Shown: positions 24,532 to 32,120 of the stretch, one piece after another
Layout of the letters: each line of letters starts with the position of its first letter
Position numbering within the stretch: the first letter of the stretch is position 1
Made by a program: the position numbers and the translations under genes
Assembly: GCF_002300555.2 (NCBI RefSeq)
Contig: NZ_NTHN02000058.1
Coordinates: 1 to 34,782, forward strand
Length of the DNA: 34,782 nt
Source: Alloyangia mangrovi
GTDB lineage: Bacteria; Pseudomonadota; Alphaproteobacteria; Rhodobacterales; Rhodobacteraceae
Direction: 5' to 3'
The notes under the pieces: model-generated
Seen by the model: the letters and a program-made list of their open reading frames with translations, nothing else
What the model was told of the DNA's origin: nothing
Databases searched by the model: none

Positions 24532-25557
24532 TTATTCGCTGCGCAAAACGCCCGAGCGCGCGAGCTGGGCGATGGCCTTTTCCTGGACCGGCGCGAAATC
24601 CTCGTTCTGCACCACCGGCGTCTGTGCCAGCGCGTTGGCCGGGTAGAAATCGGCGGTGGAGTAATAGCTGCGGTACATGTCGAAGCGGCTCCGCAGCAGG
24701 CTGTTGCCCATGCCCCGGTCGTGCCGCGCCGCCTGCAGAGCCTCGATGTCGATCATCGCCGAGCAGTCGATGCTTTCCTCGGCGCTGTCCTCATAGGCGA
24801 TGCGGTCGCCGCGGAAGTCGACGATCATCGAATGCCCGCCGGTCGCCGTGTCCGAGAAGCCCGCCACCCCTGCGATATTGCTCGAGATGAGATAGGTCAT
24901 GTTCTCGAAGGCGCGGCATTGCTTGGCCATGTCGGCGATCGGGGTCAGCGGCTCGTTGTTCGGGTGCAGGATCACCTCGGCGCCGCGCAGCATGAAGACG
25001 CGGGTGATCTCGGGCACGTTCACCTCGCCGCAGGGGTAGATCGCAAGACGCCCGAGCTCGGTGTCGGCCACCGGGAAGATGCCCTCCTCGCCATAGGCCG
25101 CGCGGTACTCGTCGAGGATGTCATGCGGCGAGGTCCAGCTTCCGGTATTGATGCGGCGGTAGCGCAGGATCACCTCGCCCTTCGGATCGAGCAGGAATGA
25201 GGAGTTGAAGTAGCGGTCGGGCCATTTCGGATCGACTTCGAAATGGTTGCCCGCGATGTAGATGCCGAACTCGCGGCAGAGGTCCGCCAGCGTCTCGGTG
25301 ATCGCCCCGGGGATGGTGGTGCAGGCGCGTTCGATCCAGTCCGCCACGGCGGTGGCACGCTGCGGCCCGGTGAAGACGAACTCGGGCAGCACCACCAGCT
25401 TCGGCGGCGTCGGCCCCTCGCAGGCGGCGCGGATCTTGCTCAGCGCGTTGGCGATATTGCCGTTGATGATCTCCCATGCCGCCTCTTTCGAAGGTGCATT
25501 GCTGGCGATGCGGCTCTCCATCTGGATGCAGGTCGCGCGCCAAGGTGCGATGGCCAT
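24532..25557 (-). CDS. Nitrilase/carbon-nitrogen hydrolase superfamily protein B
   Basis: 341 residues from the ATG at 25557 (ribosome site AGGGAGA). It is a paralog of nitrilase A: both begin with 'WRATCIQM' and share 'RYFN', 'LRYRR(V/I)NT', 'CGE(I/V)NVPE' and 'GAE(I/V)(I/L)LHP'. Visible active-site positions are E59 in 'LVVLPEFVFTG', R135 in 'LRYRRINTGSW' in place of the usual lysine, and C176 in 'AIYPCGEVNVPE'. It is a single-gene unit with operator 4 upstream and a terminator downstream, divergent from GntR B. It probably hydrolyses an amide or nitrile related to the substrate of nitrilase A, perhaps a later or alternative intermediate. Confidence 0.85.
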   Translation of the reverse strand: MAIAPWRATCIQMESRIASNAPSKEAAWEIINGNIANALSKIRAACEGPTPPKLVVLPEFVFTGPQRATAVADWIERACTTIPGAITETLADLCREFGIYIAGNHFEVDPKWPDRYFNSSFLLDPKGEVILRYRRINTGSWTSPHDILDEYRAAYGEEGIFPVADTELGRLAIYPCGEVNVPEITRVFMLRGAEVILHPNNEPLTPIADMAKQCRAFENMTYLISSNIAGVAGFSDTATGGHSMIVDFRGDRIAYEDSAEESIDCSAMIDIEALQAARHDRGMGNSLLRSRFDMYRSYYSTADFYPANALAQTPVVQNEDFAPVQEKAIAQLARSGVLRSE

Positions 25558-25597
25558 ATGGGGTCTCCCTTTCAGGTCTGGCGTGACTGGTACGCAC

Positions 25598-25609
25598 TTG
25601 GCATACCAA
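25598..25609. promoter_or_regulatory. Shared operator site 4: TTGGCATACCAA upstream of nitrilase B
   Basis: This 12-base near-perfect palindrome (the only asymmetry is C/A in the centre) lies 41 bases before the nitrilase B start. GGTACGCACTTGG precedes it. It shares a 208-base divergent region with site 5 near GntR B. Confidence 0.7.
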
Positions 25610-25697
25610 CGGGACACAAATTTGGTCAATCGTGCTGCACACCGCCCCGCGCATGTTTCTCTCCGCTTCACAGGCTCTGCCCAATAAGGTATCACAT

Positions 25698-25707
25698 TGG
25701 TCGACCA
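25698..25707. promoter_or_regulatory. Variant operator site 5: TGGTCGACCA upstream of GntR B
   Basis: The half-sites TGGT and ACCA equal those of the main motif, but the centre is CG instead of AT. It lies 59 bases before the chosen GntR B start and covers the earlier in-frame ATG at 25697, which argues against that start. It is flanked by ATT on the right and CAT on the left. Confidence 0.6.
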
Positions 25708-25765
25708 TTGGGATGCAATGCCGCCGCCTGCGCCCTCTTCACGCATCGAAACCGGGGATCCTCGC

Positions 25766-26458
25766 ATGGACGGAACCGACGACATCAGCATCCCGGCGAT
25801 TCCGCCGCTGCTCGCACCGGGCGAGCAGAGCCTGTCGGACCAGGCCTATACCCGCATCCTGGAAATGCTGCTGGCGGGGCAGCTCGTTCCCGGAGAGGCG
25901 CTGCAGGAACGGCGGCTGGCGCAGATGATGGAGATCTCGCGCACCCCGGTGCGCGAGGCGCTGTTCCGGCTCGAGGCCGAGGCGCTGATCCTGCGCGGGC
26001 CGGGCCGCAAGCTGGTGGTCAACGACATCAGCATCGAGAGCTACGTGCGGCTGCTCGACCTGCGCCGCATCCTCGAAATGGAGGCCGCCGCCCGCGCCAC
26101 GGGCCGCATCACCGCCGGAAAGCTGGCCGAGGTCGAGGCCGGGCTCGAGGAGATGCTGCAGCTCGAGAGCGTGAGCGCGGCGCAGCACTGGGCGGTGGAC
26201 GACCTGGTGCACCACACCATCGCCGAGGCCGCGGGCAACCCGATGCTGACCCGCACCATCCTCGACCTGCGCCGCCGCACCCACATCTTCAACACCAACC
26301 GCATCTCGCACCGCCGCCGCCCGGGAACCGAAGAGCACCTCGCGCTCATCCGCGCCGCCGCCGGGAGCGATCCCGAGCTGACCCGGCGCCTGATGGGCAC
26401 ACACCTTGACCACGTGCGCAACGCCATCGTCGATTTCATCCTCGGGATCCGGCACTGA
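25766..26458 (+). CDS. GntR/FCD-family transcriptional regulator B of the right-hand island
   Basis: 230 residues from the ATG at 25766; earlier in-frame ATGs at 25697 and 25718 overlap or abut the operator. The winged helix holds 'LQERRLAQMMEISRTPVREA', nearly parallel to GntR A, and the FCD domain contains 'WAVDDLVHHTIAEAAGNPML' and 'DLRRRTHIFNTNRISHRRRP'. The paralogy with GntR A (15386) and the similar recognition helix suggest that both read TGGT-NN-ACCA palindromes. It is divergent from nitrilase B and is followed 4 bases later by the MFS transporter gene. It may be autoregulated through site 5. Confidence 0.9.
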   Translation: MDGTDDISIPAIPPLLAPGEQSLSDQAYTRILEMLLAGQLVPGEALQERRLAQMMEISRTPVREALFRLEAEALILRGPGRKLVVNDISIESYVRLLDLRRILEMEAAARATGRITAGKLAEVEAGLEEMLQLESVSAAQHWAVDDLVHHTIAEAAGNPMLTRTILDLRRRTHIFNTNRISHRRRPGTEEHLALIRAAAGSDPELTRRLMGTHLDHVRNAIVDFILGIRH

Positions 26459-26462
26459 CCCC

Positions 26463-27894
26463 ATGACAGACACCATTTCCGAACCAATCGAGCCGACCTC
26501 CGGTCCGGGCCGCCTCGGCTTCCTCGCTCGCGGCACGCCGCGGCTGCTGTCGGCGGCGCTTCTGGCGCTCTTCGTCGCGGCGCTCGAGCAGACCATCGTC
26601 GGCCCGGTGCTGCCGGATATCTTGGATCGCCTCGGCGGCGGCGCGCTGCTCGGCTGGATCGCCACCGGCTACCTCGTCGCCGCCACCGTGGCCGCGCCGC
26701 TCTACGGCGCCATCGCCGACCTGCGCGGACGGCGGCAGGCGCTGCTCATTGCCAACGGGCTCTTCCTTGCCGGATCGGTGCTTTGCGCACTCGCCCCCAG
26801 CCTCCCGCTGCTGGTGCTCGCCCGGCTGGTGCAGGGCGCCGGGGCGGGCGGCATGGTCGCCCTGCCCTTCATCATCATCGCCGACCGCGTGCCGATGTCG
26901 AAACGCGCCGGCTACAGCGCCTATATCTCGACCATCTACGCCGTCGCCGGGCTGATCGGCCCGCTGCTCGGCGGGCTGGTCGCCGAGCGGCTGAGCTACA
27001 CCGTGGTGTTCTGGCTCAACCTGCCCGCCTGCGCCGCCGTGTGCTGGGGGGGTGATGACCGCCCTCGCCCCGCGCGCCGCCACCCGCGGCCGCCGCATCG
27101 ACTGGCCGGGCGCGGCCTTCCTGCTGCTCGCCACCGTGCCGACGCTGGTGCTGATCGACGGCATCGCCGGGGCGGAGCTGATGCCGGGTTGGGGGCCGAT
27201 GCTCGTCGCGCTCGGGCTGGTCGGCTGGATCGCCTTTGGCCTACGCATGGCGCGGGCGGGCGATCCGCTGATCCCGCTCACCGTGTTCCGCAACCGCACC
27301 ATCCTGCTCGCGGCGCTGTCGCTCTCGACCTGCCAGGCGGTGAACATCGGCCTCGCGGTCTACCTGCCGCTCTACTACCACGCCGCCTTCGGCTTTTCCC
27401 CGGCGCTGGCCGGAGCGGCGCTGCTGGCGCTGGTCGGAGGCATCATGATCGGCGCCTACGCGCCGCCCGTGCTGCTGCGCCGCAACCCCGCCTACAAGCC
27501 GCTGCTGATCCGCGCGGCGCTGGCGGGAACGGCGCTGGCGGCGGGGTTCACCGCGCTGGTGGCGCTGAACCCGGCTCCGGGGCCGGTGATCGCCAGCACC
27601 TTCGGGCTCGGGCTGTCGATCGGCATGCTCTACCCGGTGTTCACCCTGGCGGTGCAGAACGCCGCCGAGCCCGGGCAGATGGGCGCGGCGATCGGCGTTC
27701 TGGCCTTCATGCGCTCGATCGGCGGCACGCTCGGGGTTTCGCTGATGGGGCTCGCGGCGCTGAACGCGGGGCTGGCCGGAGACCCCGCGACCCTGCCGCT
27801 CTGGTCGCTGCCCGCCGCCGCCTGCGCGCTGATGGCGGTGGGGCTGGCGGCGAACCTGATGATACCCGCCCGCAGGCTGAAGGGGTTCCGCTGA
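26463..27894 (+). pseudogene. MFS transporter, DHA2 (EmrB/QacA) family, frameshifted in a G7 run
   Basis: The first half reads from the ATG at 26463 ('LFVAALEQTIVGPVLPDILD', 'ATVAAPLYGAIADLRGRRQA', 'GLIGPLLGGLVAERLSYTVV') to about 27046. The second half continues in the next frame ('RRIDWPGAAFLLLATVPTLV') to 27894. The join is a run of seven G at 27046-27052; with six G the frame is restored ('VCWGVMTALAPRAATRG') and gives 476 residues, the normal size for a 14-segment DHA2 exporter. The gene follows GntR B by 4 bases and is probably co-transcribed. Sequencing error, a recent mutation and slippage-type on/off switching are all possible. Its cargo would be a metabolite of the pathway or a toxic analogue. 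Confidence 0.85.
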
Positions 27895-27925
27895 CGCGGA
27901 GCCCCCATGGCTTCAGCCAGCCTTT

Positions 27926-28861
27926 TCAGGCGGGCTCAGCCAGCGCCGCCAGCTTCGCCTCCTGCCGGGCCAGCATGCGCTCGACCTCGGCCACGGCGGC
28001 GGGCGGCAGCGCCGCGCCGGGGCGCCGCTGCGCCGCTGAGGCGATGGCGCCGCGCTTTGCCAGCACGTATTTGCGTACCGCCAGCCCCGCGCCCGGCTGT
28101 TGCTCGTAGCGCACCAGCGGCAGGTAGGCGTCGAAGATGTCCTGCGCCCGATCCATATCTCCTGCGGCAGCGCGCTGCACAACCTCTGCCAGCATCTCGG
28201 GAAAACCGAAGCCGGTCATTGCGCCATCGGCGCCGCGCGCCACCTCTTCGGGCAGGAAGACCCCGCCGTTGCCGCAGAGGATCGACACCCGCCGCCGTCC
28301 CGCCGCCTCGGCGGCGCGCAGGGCGGAGATCTTCGCCAGCCCCGGCCAGTCCTCGTGCTTGACCATGACGATGCTGTCATGCGCCTCGAGGATGCGCCCC
28401 AGCGAGCCCGTGGAGATCGGCACCTTGGTTGACAGCGGGAAGTCCTGCAGCACCAGAGGTACATCCGGCCCCAGCACCTCGACCACCTGCGCGAAATAGC
28501 TTTCGACCTGCTCGTTGGTCGTCAGCCCCATCGGCGGCGCCACCATGACCCCCGCCGCGCCGAGATCCATCACCGCCTTCGACAGCTCGCCGATCGCCGC
28601 CAGACCCGGCGCCGAGACGCCCACCACCACCGGCTTGCCCCCGGCCCGGCGGATGGCGGCGGCGGCGACCTCGCGGCTCTCGGCCTGGGTCAGTTTCGGC
28701 GCCTCGCCCATCATGCCGAGGATGGTCAGGCCGTCGGCGCCCTTCTCGAAGTAGAAATCGGTCACCCGCTCGAGGCTCGCGCGGTCGAGCGCGCCGGTCT
28801 CGTCAAAGGGGGTGACGGCAATGACGAAAACACCCGCCGTGCGGGTCGTGATGAGGCTCAT
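27926..28861 (-). CDS. DapA-family aldolase/lyase with altered active-site tyrosine
   Basis: 311 residues of the dihydrodipicolinate synthase superfamily. The Schiff-base lysine is K168 in 'HDSIVMVKHEDWPG'. The usual 'YN.P' segment, which carries the catalytic tyrosine, reads 'VLQDFPLST' (Q139-D140-F141-P142), so that tyrosine is absent. 'GMMGEAPKLTQAE' replaces the typical 'GTTGE..TLt' loop. It probably cleaves or forms a C-C bond, or acts on a 2-oxo acid, in the right-hand pathway; lysine biosynthesis is unlikely. It lies downstream of the binding-protein gene of system 2 (70-base gap with a hairpin), hence in the same regulated unit. It is clearly different from the LhpC-type protein at 7025. 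Confidence 0.85.
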   Translation of the reverse strand: MSLITTRTAGVFVIAVTPFDETGALDRASLERVTDFYFEKGADGLTILGMMGEAPKLTQAESREVAAAAIRRAGGKPVVVGVSAPGLAAIGELSKAVMDLGAAGVMVAPPMGLTTNEQVESYFAQVVEVLGPDVPLVLQDFPLSTKVPISTGSLGRILEAHDSIVMVKHEDWPGLAKISALRAAEAAGRRRVSILCGNGGVFLPEEVARGADGAMTGFGFPEMLAEVVQRAAAGDMDRAQDIFDAYLPLVRYEQQPGAGLAVRKYVLAKRGAIASAAQRRPGAALPPAAVAEVERMLARQEAKLAALAEPA

Positions 28862-28883
28862 ATCCTGGCTCTCCTGAAAACCG

Positions 28884-28911
28884 GCCCGCCCGGCGCGGGC
28901 ACCGGGCGGGC
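28884..28911 (-). terminator. Intra-operon hairpin between binding protein 2 and the DapA-like gene
   Basis: A perfect 10-base stem GCCCGCCCGG/CCGGGCGGGC (28884-28893 with 28902-28911) has an eight-base loop. On the minus strand CGGTTTTC follows. It likely reduces expression of the downstream gene relative to the binding protein. Confidence 0.5.
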
Positions 28912-28931
28912 AAAAGCTCTGTGTGATAGGA

Positions 28932-29925
28932 TCAGTCGGCGACCTGGTAGACCACGTCCTCGGCGCTCAGCATCTTCGACAGCGGGGTGACCTTGTCGAC
29001 CACCTCGATGTTATGCGCGACGCGGGCCATGTCGAAGTCGTAGCCGTTCGCCTCGAAGACACCGTTGTCGAAGGCGAAGGATAGCGAGTTCGGCACCATC
29101 CGCGCCTGGCTCTCGCGCAGCGTGCCGTCCACATGCGCGACGATGGCGTCGATCGCCGCCTCGGGGTCGTCCTGCGCGGCGTCGTAGGTGCACTCCACCG
29201 CCGCCTTGAAGCGCTTCACCAGGTCGGGGTTCTCGGCGATCATCTTGTCCGAGGTGAAGATCGAGGCGTTGTAGATGTCGAGCGCGTCGCCGTAGTAGAC
29301 CGCCCGCACCTTCTTGCCCGCGTTCTCGGCCAGCGCCTGGATGCCCACGACCGAGGTCACGTAGCTGGCCAGCGCGTCGATCCGCCCCTGCAGCAGCAGC
29401 CCGTTCAGCGCCGAGCCATCCGCCGTCTCGACGTTCACCGCGTCCATGCTCGCGCCTTCCATCTCCAGCCCGAGCGGCAGGAAGGAAAACGCCGCATTGC
29501 CCACCGAGGTGCCGATGGTGCGGCCCTGCAGGTCGGCCAGCGTCTGGATCGGGCTGTCATCGAGCACAGCGATCGACGCCGGGTTCTGCGACACGATCGG
29601 CATGATCGCCTTCACCGGCGCGTCGCTCTCGGCGATGGTGCCGATGATCGTGCCGAGGTCGGTGACCGAGAAATCCGCGACCCCCGCCGCCACCTTGGTC
29701 ACCGCATCCGCTGCGCCGTAGCCGCGCGAGATCGTCACGTCGATGTCCTGATCGGTGAAGCAGCCCTGATCCAGCCCGAGATAATAGGCCGCCGAGATTC
29801 CCCCCCGGCGTCCAATCGAGCTGGAAATCGACCTGGTCAGCGGCGCGGACGGCCCCGGCAGAGGCGGTCAGCCCCGCAATTGCTCCCGCAACAAGCAGCG
29901 CGCTCGAAAACGTGGTCGGCATCAT
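28932..29925 (-). pseudogene. NMT1/SsuA-type ABC substrate-binding protein (system 2), frameshifted in a G7 run
   Basis: The start at 29925 has an AGGAGA ribosome site and encodes a signal peptide ('MMPTTFSSALLVAGAIAGLT', cleavage near 'AVRAAD') followed by 'QVDFQLDWTPGG'. The rest of the protein ('VTISRGYGAADAVTKVAAGV', 'FSVTDLGTIIGTIAESDAPV') is in another frame, to 28932. Between them is a run of seven C on the plus strand at 29810-29816 (G on the gene strand); with six, the reading becomes 'DWTPGGISAAYYLGLDQGCF' and the whole is 330 residues, normal for the family. It is the obvious partner of the ATPase-permease pair at 31353-32971. As read, uptake system 2 would lack its binding protein. 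Sequencing error must be excluded. Confidence 0.87.
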
Positions 29926-29957
29926 GGATTCTCCTGTTGGTGTCGTTGGTTTGTCGT

Positions 29958-29967
29958 TGGCATACCA
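29958..29967. promoter_or_regulatory. Shared operator site 6: TGGCATACCA between binding protein 2 and the amidohydrolase
   Basis: It lies 33 bases before the binding-protein start on one side and 86 bases before the amidohydrolase start on the other, so it could control both divergent units. A partial repeat, AGGATACCGATACG, follows immediately. Confidence 0.7.
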
Positions 29968-30052
29968 TTAGGATACCGATACGAGTCGACAAAGCGAATA
30001 ACGCAGGATCGGGCTGCTTCGGCCCCGAGACCCCAACGCGAGAGGAAAAATC

Positions 30053-31258
30053 ATGCAGATGGACAAGGTGCTCGCCGCCTTCGAGGCGCGGCAGGCGGAA
30101 ATGGTGGCGCTGCGGCGCGACATCCACATGCATCCCGAGACCTCCTACGAGGAGGTCCGCACCTCGGCGCTGGTCCGGCAGAAACTCGACGAGTGGGGGA
30201 TCGAGAACCACGCCGGGCTTGCCGGGACCGGTGTCGTGGCGGTGATCCGCGGCCGCCTGCCCGGCAACCGCGCCGTCGGCCTGCGCGCCGATATGGACGC
30301 ACTCAACATGGACGAGACCAATACCTTCGGCCACCGCTCGACCATCCCCGGCAAGTTCCACGGCTGCGGCCATGACGGCCACACCACCATGCTGTTGAAC
30401 GCCGCGCGCTACCTCTCCGAGAACCCCGACTTCGGCGGCACGGTGCATTGCATCTTCCAGCCCGCGGAAGAGGGCGGCGCCGGGGGCCTGCGGATGATCG
30501 AGGAAGGGCTCTTCGAGCAGTTCCCCTGCGACGCGGTCTATTCGCTGCACAACAAGCCCGGCGTGCCGGTCGGCAAGTTCATCACCCGCGTCGGCGGCCA
30601 GCTTGCCTGCGCCGACCAGTGGGAAGTCACCTTCCACGGCACCGGCGGCCACGCCGGCGCGCCCGAGAAATCCGTCGATCTGATGACCGCGCTGGCGCAT
30701 TTCATCCTCGGCATCCAGGGCATCGTCGCGCGCAACGTGGTGGCGCAGGAATCCGCCGTGCTGACCATCGGCATGATCGAGGCCGGGACCTCGCACAACG
30801 TCATGCCCACGAAGATCGTGGTCACCGGCACCGCCCGCTGCCACAACCCCGAAGTCCGCGACCTGCTGGAAAAGCGCCTCTCCGAGGTGGCGGCGAGCTC
30901 TGCCGCCATGTGCCTCGCCCGCGCCGAGGTGGTCTACGAGCGCGGCTACCCGCCGCTGGTCAACGCCCAGGCCGAGACCGACAAGGCCGTGGCCGCCGCC
31001 GCCGCGGTGAGCGGCATGGAGAACGTCGACCCCAACTCGCCGCCGATCAACGCCGCCGACGATTTCGCCTACATGGCCATCGCCCGGCCCGGCTGCAACG
31101 TGATGATGGGCAATGGCGACGGGCCGGAATGGAAGAACAACCACCGCCCCGACTACGACTTCAACGATGCGGCAATCCCCTACGGCTCGGCCTATTGGGT
31201 CTCGGTGGTGAACCAGGAGCTCGGCCAGGGCGCCGACGCGCAGCAGTCGGCCGCCTGA
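30053..31258 (+). CDS. M20-family metal-dependent amidohydrolase (hippurate hydrolase/N-acyl amino acid type)
   Basis: 401 residues. Metal-site residues are visible: C105 and H107 in 'HGCGHDGH', E139/E140 in 'QPAEEGGAGG', H166 in 'YSLHNKPG' and a C-terminal histidine in 'WKNNHRPDYDFND'. 'GLRADMDALNMDE' near residue 76 is the typical M20D hallmark. 'VTFHGTGGHAGAPEKSVDLM' belongs to the dimerisation domain. Such enzymes remove acyl groups from amino acids (hippurate, N-acetyl or indole-acetyl conjugates) or hydrolyse related amides in the cytoplasm. It is divergent from the binding protein of system 2, shares operator 6, and has an AGAGGAAA ribosome site and a terminator. Together with two nitrilase-like proteins it makes three C-N hydrolases in one island. 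Confidence 0.92.
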   Translation: MQMDKVLAAFEARQAEMVALRRDIHMHPETSYEEVRTSALVRQKLDEWGIENHAGLAGTGVVAVIRGRLPGNRAVGLRADMDALNMDETNTFGHRSTIPGKFHGCGHDGHTTMLLNAARYLSENPDFGGTVHCIFQPAEEGGAGGLRMIEEGLFEQFPCDAVYSLHNKPGVPVGKFITRVGGQLACADQWEVTFHGTGGHAGAPEKSVDLMTALAHFILGIQGIVARNVVAQESAVLTIGMIEAGTSHNVMPTKIVVTGTARCHNPEVRDLLEKRLSEVAASSAAMCLARAEVVYERGYPPLVNAQAETDKAVAAAAAVSGMENVDPNSPPINAADDFAYMAIARPGCNVMMGNGDGPEWKNNHRPDYDFNDAAIPYGSAYWVSVVNQELGQGADAQQSAA

Positions 31259-31291
31259 CCTCCCTGCCCTGCCCCACGCGTCCAGAACGAC

Positions 31292-31318
31292 AAAGGCCGG
31301 CGTCCCCGCCGGCCTTTT
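31292..31318 (+). terminator. Rho-independent terminator between amidohydrolase and ABC system 2
   Basis: An 11-base stem AAAGGCCGGCG/CGCCGGCCTTT (31292-31302 with 31307-31317) around the loop TCCC is followed by TTTTCC. It lies between convergent genes and could act in both directions, though the minus-strand tail has only the T residues of the stem. Confidence 0.85.
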
Positions 31319-31352
31319 CCATATCCGCAGAGGCACCGCGCCGGGGCGCCGC

Positions 31353-32120
31353 TCACTCCCCCGCCTTGGTCTTGATCGACCAGCCGAAGAACGCCCTATG
31401 CGCCCAGTTCACAGCCTCATAGAGCACCACCGAGATCACCGCGAGGATCACCACGCAGGCGGTCGCCGTGGGAATGGCGAACTGCGCCGTCGAGGAGGTC
31501 ACCAGGAAGCCCAGCCCCTTGTTGGCATTGACGAATTCCGCCACAACCGCGCCGACCACGGCGACGGTCACCCCGATCCGCAGCCCGCTGAAGATGAAGG
31601 GGATGGCGCTCGGCAGGCGCACGCTGAGGATCTCGCCCATGCGCGAGGCCCCCGCAACGCGTGCCAGGTCGAGCATCTCCTTCGGCGTGTCCATCATCCC
31701 GGCGGCGGTGTTCACCATGATAGGGAAAAAGCAGGTCAGCGTCACGATGATCAGCCGTGTCGTCATGTCGGTGCCGAAGATCACCACGAGGATCGGCGCG
31801 ATGGCGATGATCGGGATGGCGTTGAGGAAGACGATCAGCGGGTAGATCATCTCGGAAATCGTGCGGTTGACCGAGACCACTACCCCCAGCGGAATGCCCA
31901 CCGCGCAGGCGCAGACGAAGCCGAGCAGGATGGTCTTCAGCGTCTCGAGCGTGTTGCTCAGGATCGCCGGGCCGAGCTTGCCGCCGCCCTCGTAGATGTC
32001 GAGCGGCGAGGGCAACAGGTAGACCGGCACGTCCAGCGCCTCGCTCAGCAGCTGCCAGCCCAGCAGGAAGCTCAGGAAGGTGCCGACGGGGAGGACGATC
32101 TTTCTCAGGGCGGGGCTCAT
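31353..32120 (-). CDS. NitT/Tau-family ABC transporter permease (system 2)
   Basis: 255 residues from the ATG at 32120, which overlaps the ATPase stop by four bases (ATGA). About six membrane segments are present, with the signature 'MLDLARVAGASRMGEILSVR' then 'LPSAIPFIFSGLRIGVTVAV' and 'FVNANKGLGFLV', as in SsuC/TauC. It forms the membrane channel of uptake system 2 together with the ATPase encoded just upstream. The binding protein of the system is encoded separately at 28932. The in-frame sequence upstream of 32120 belongs to another frame of the ATPase gene and is not part of this protein. Confidence 0.92.
   Translation of the reverse strand: MSPALRKIVLPVGTFLSFLLGWQLLSEALDVPVYLLPSPLDIYEGGGKLGPAILSNTLETLKTILLGFVCACAVGIPLGVVVSVNRTISEMIYPLIVFLNAIPIIAIAPILVVIFGTDMTTRLIIVTLTCFFPIMVNTAAGMMDTPKEMLDLARVAGASRMGEILSVRLPSAIPFIFSGLRIGVTVAVVGAVVAEFVNANKGLGFLVTSSTAQFAIPTATACVVILAVISVVLYEAVNWAHRAFFGWSIKTKAGE

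Noticed and set aside
23203-25200. A 665-codon plus-strand open frame opposite the ABC system 1 binding protein and nitrilase B
   Set aside because: It is antisense to two genes with clear motifs and ribosome sites. Its sequence is rich in Arg, His, Asp and Val without family features, which is typical of a shadow frame in GC-rich DNA.
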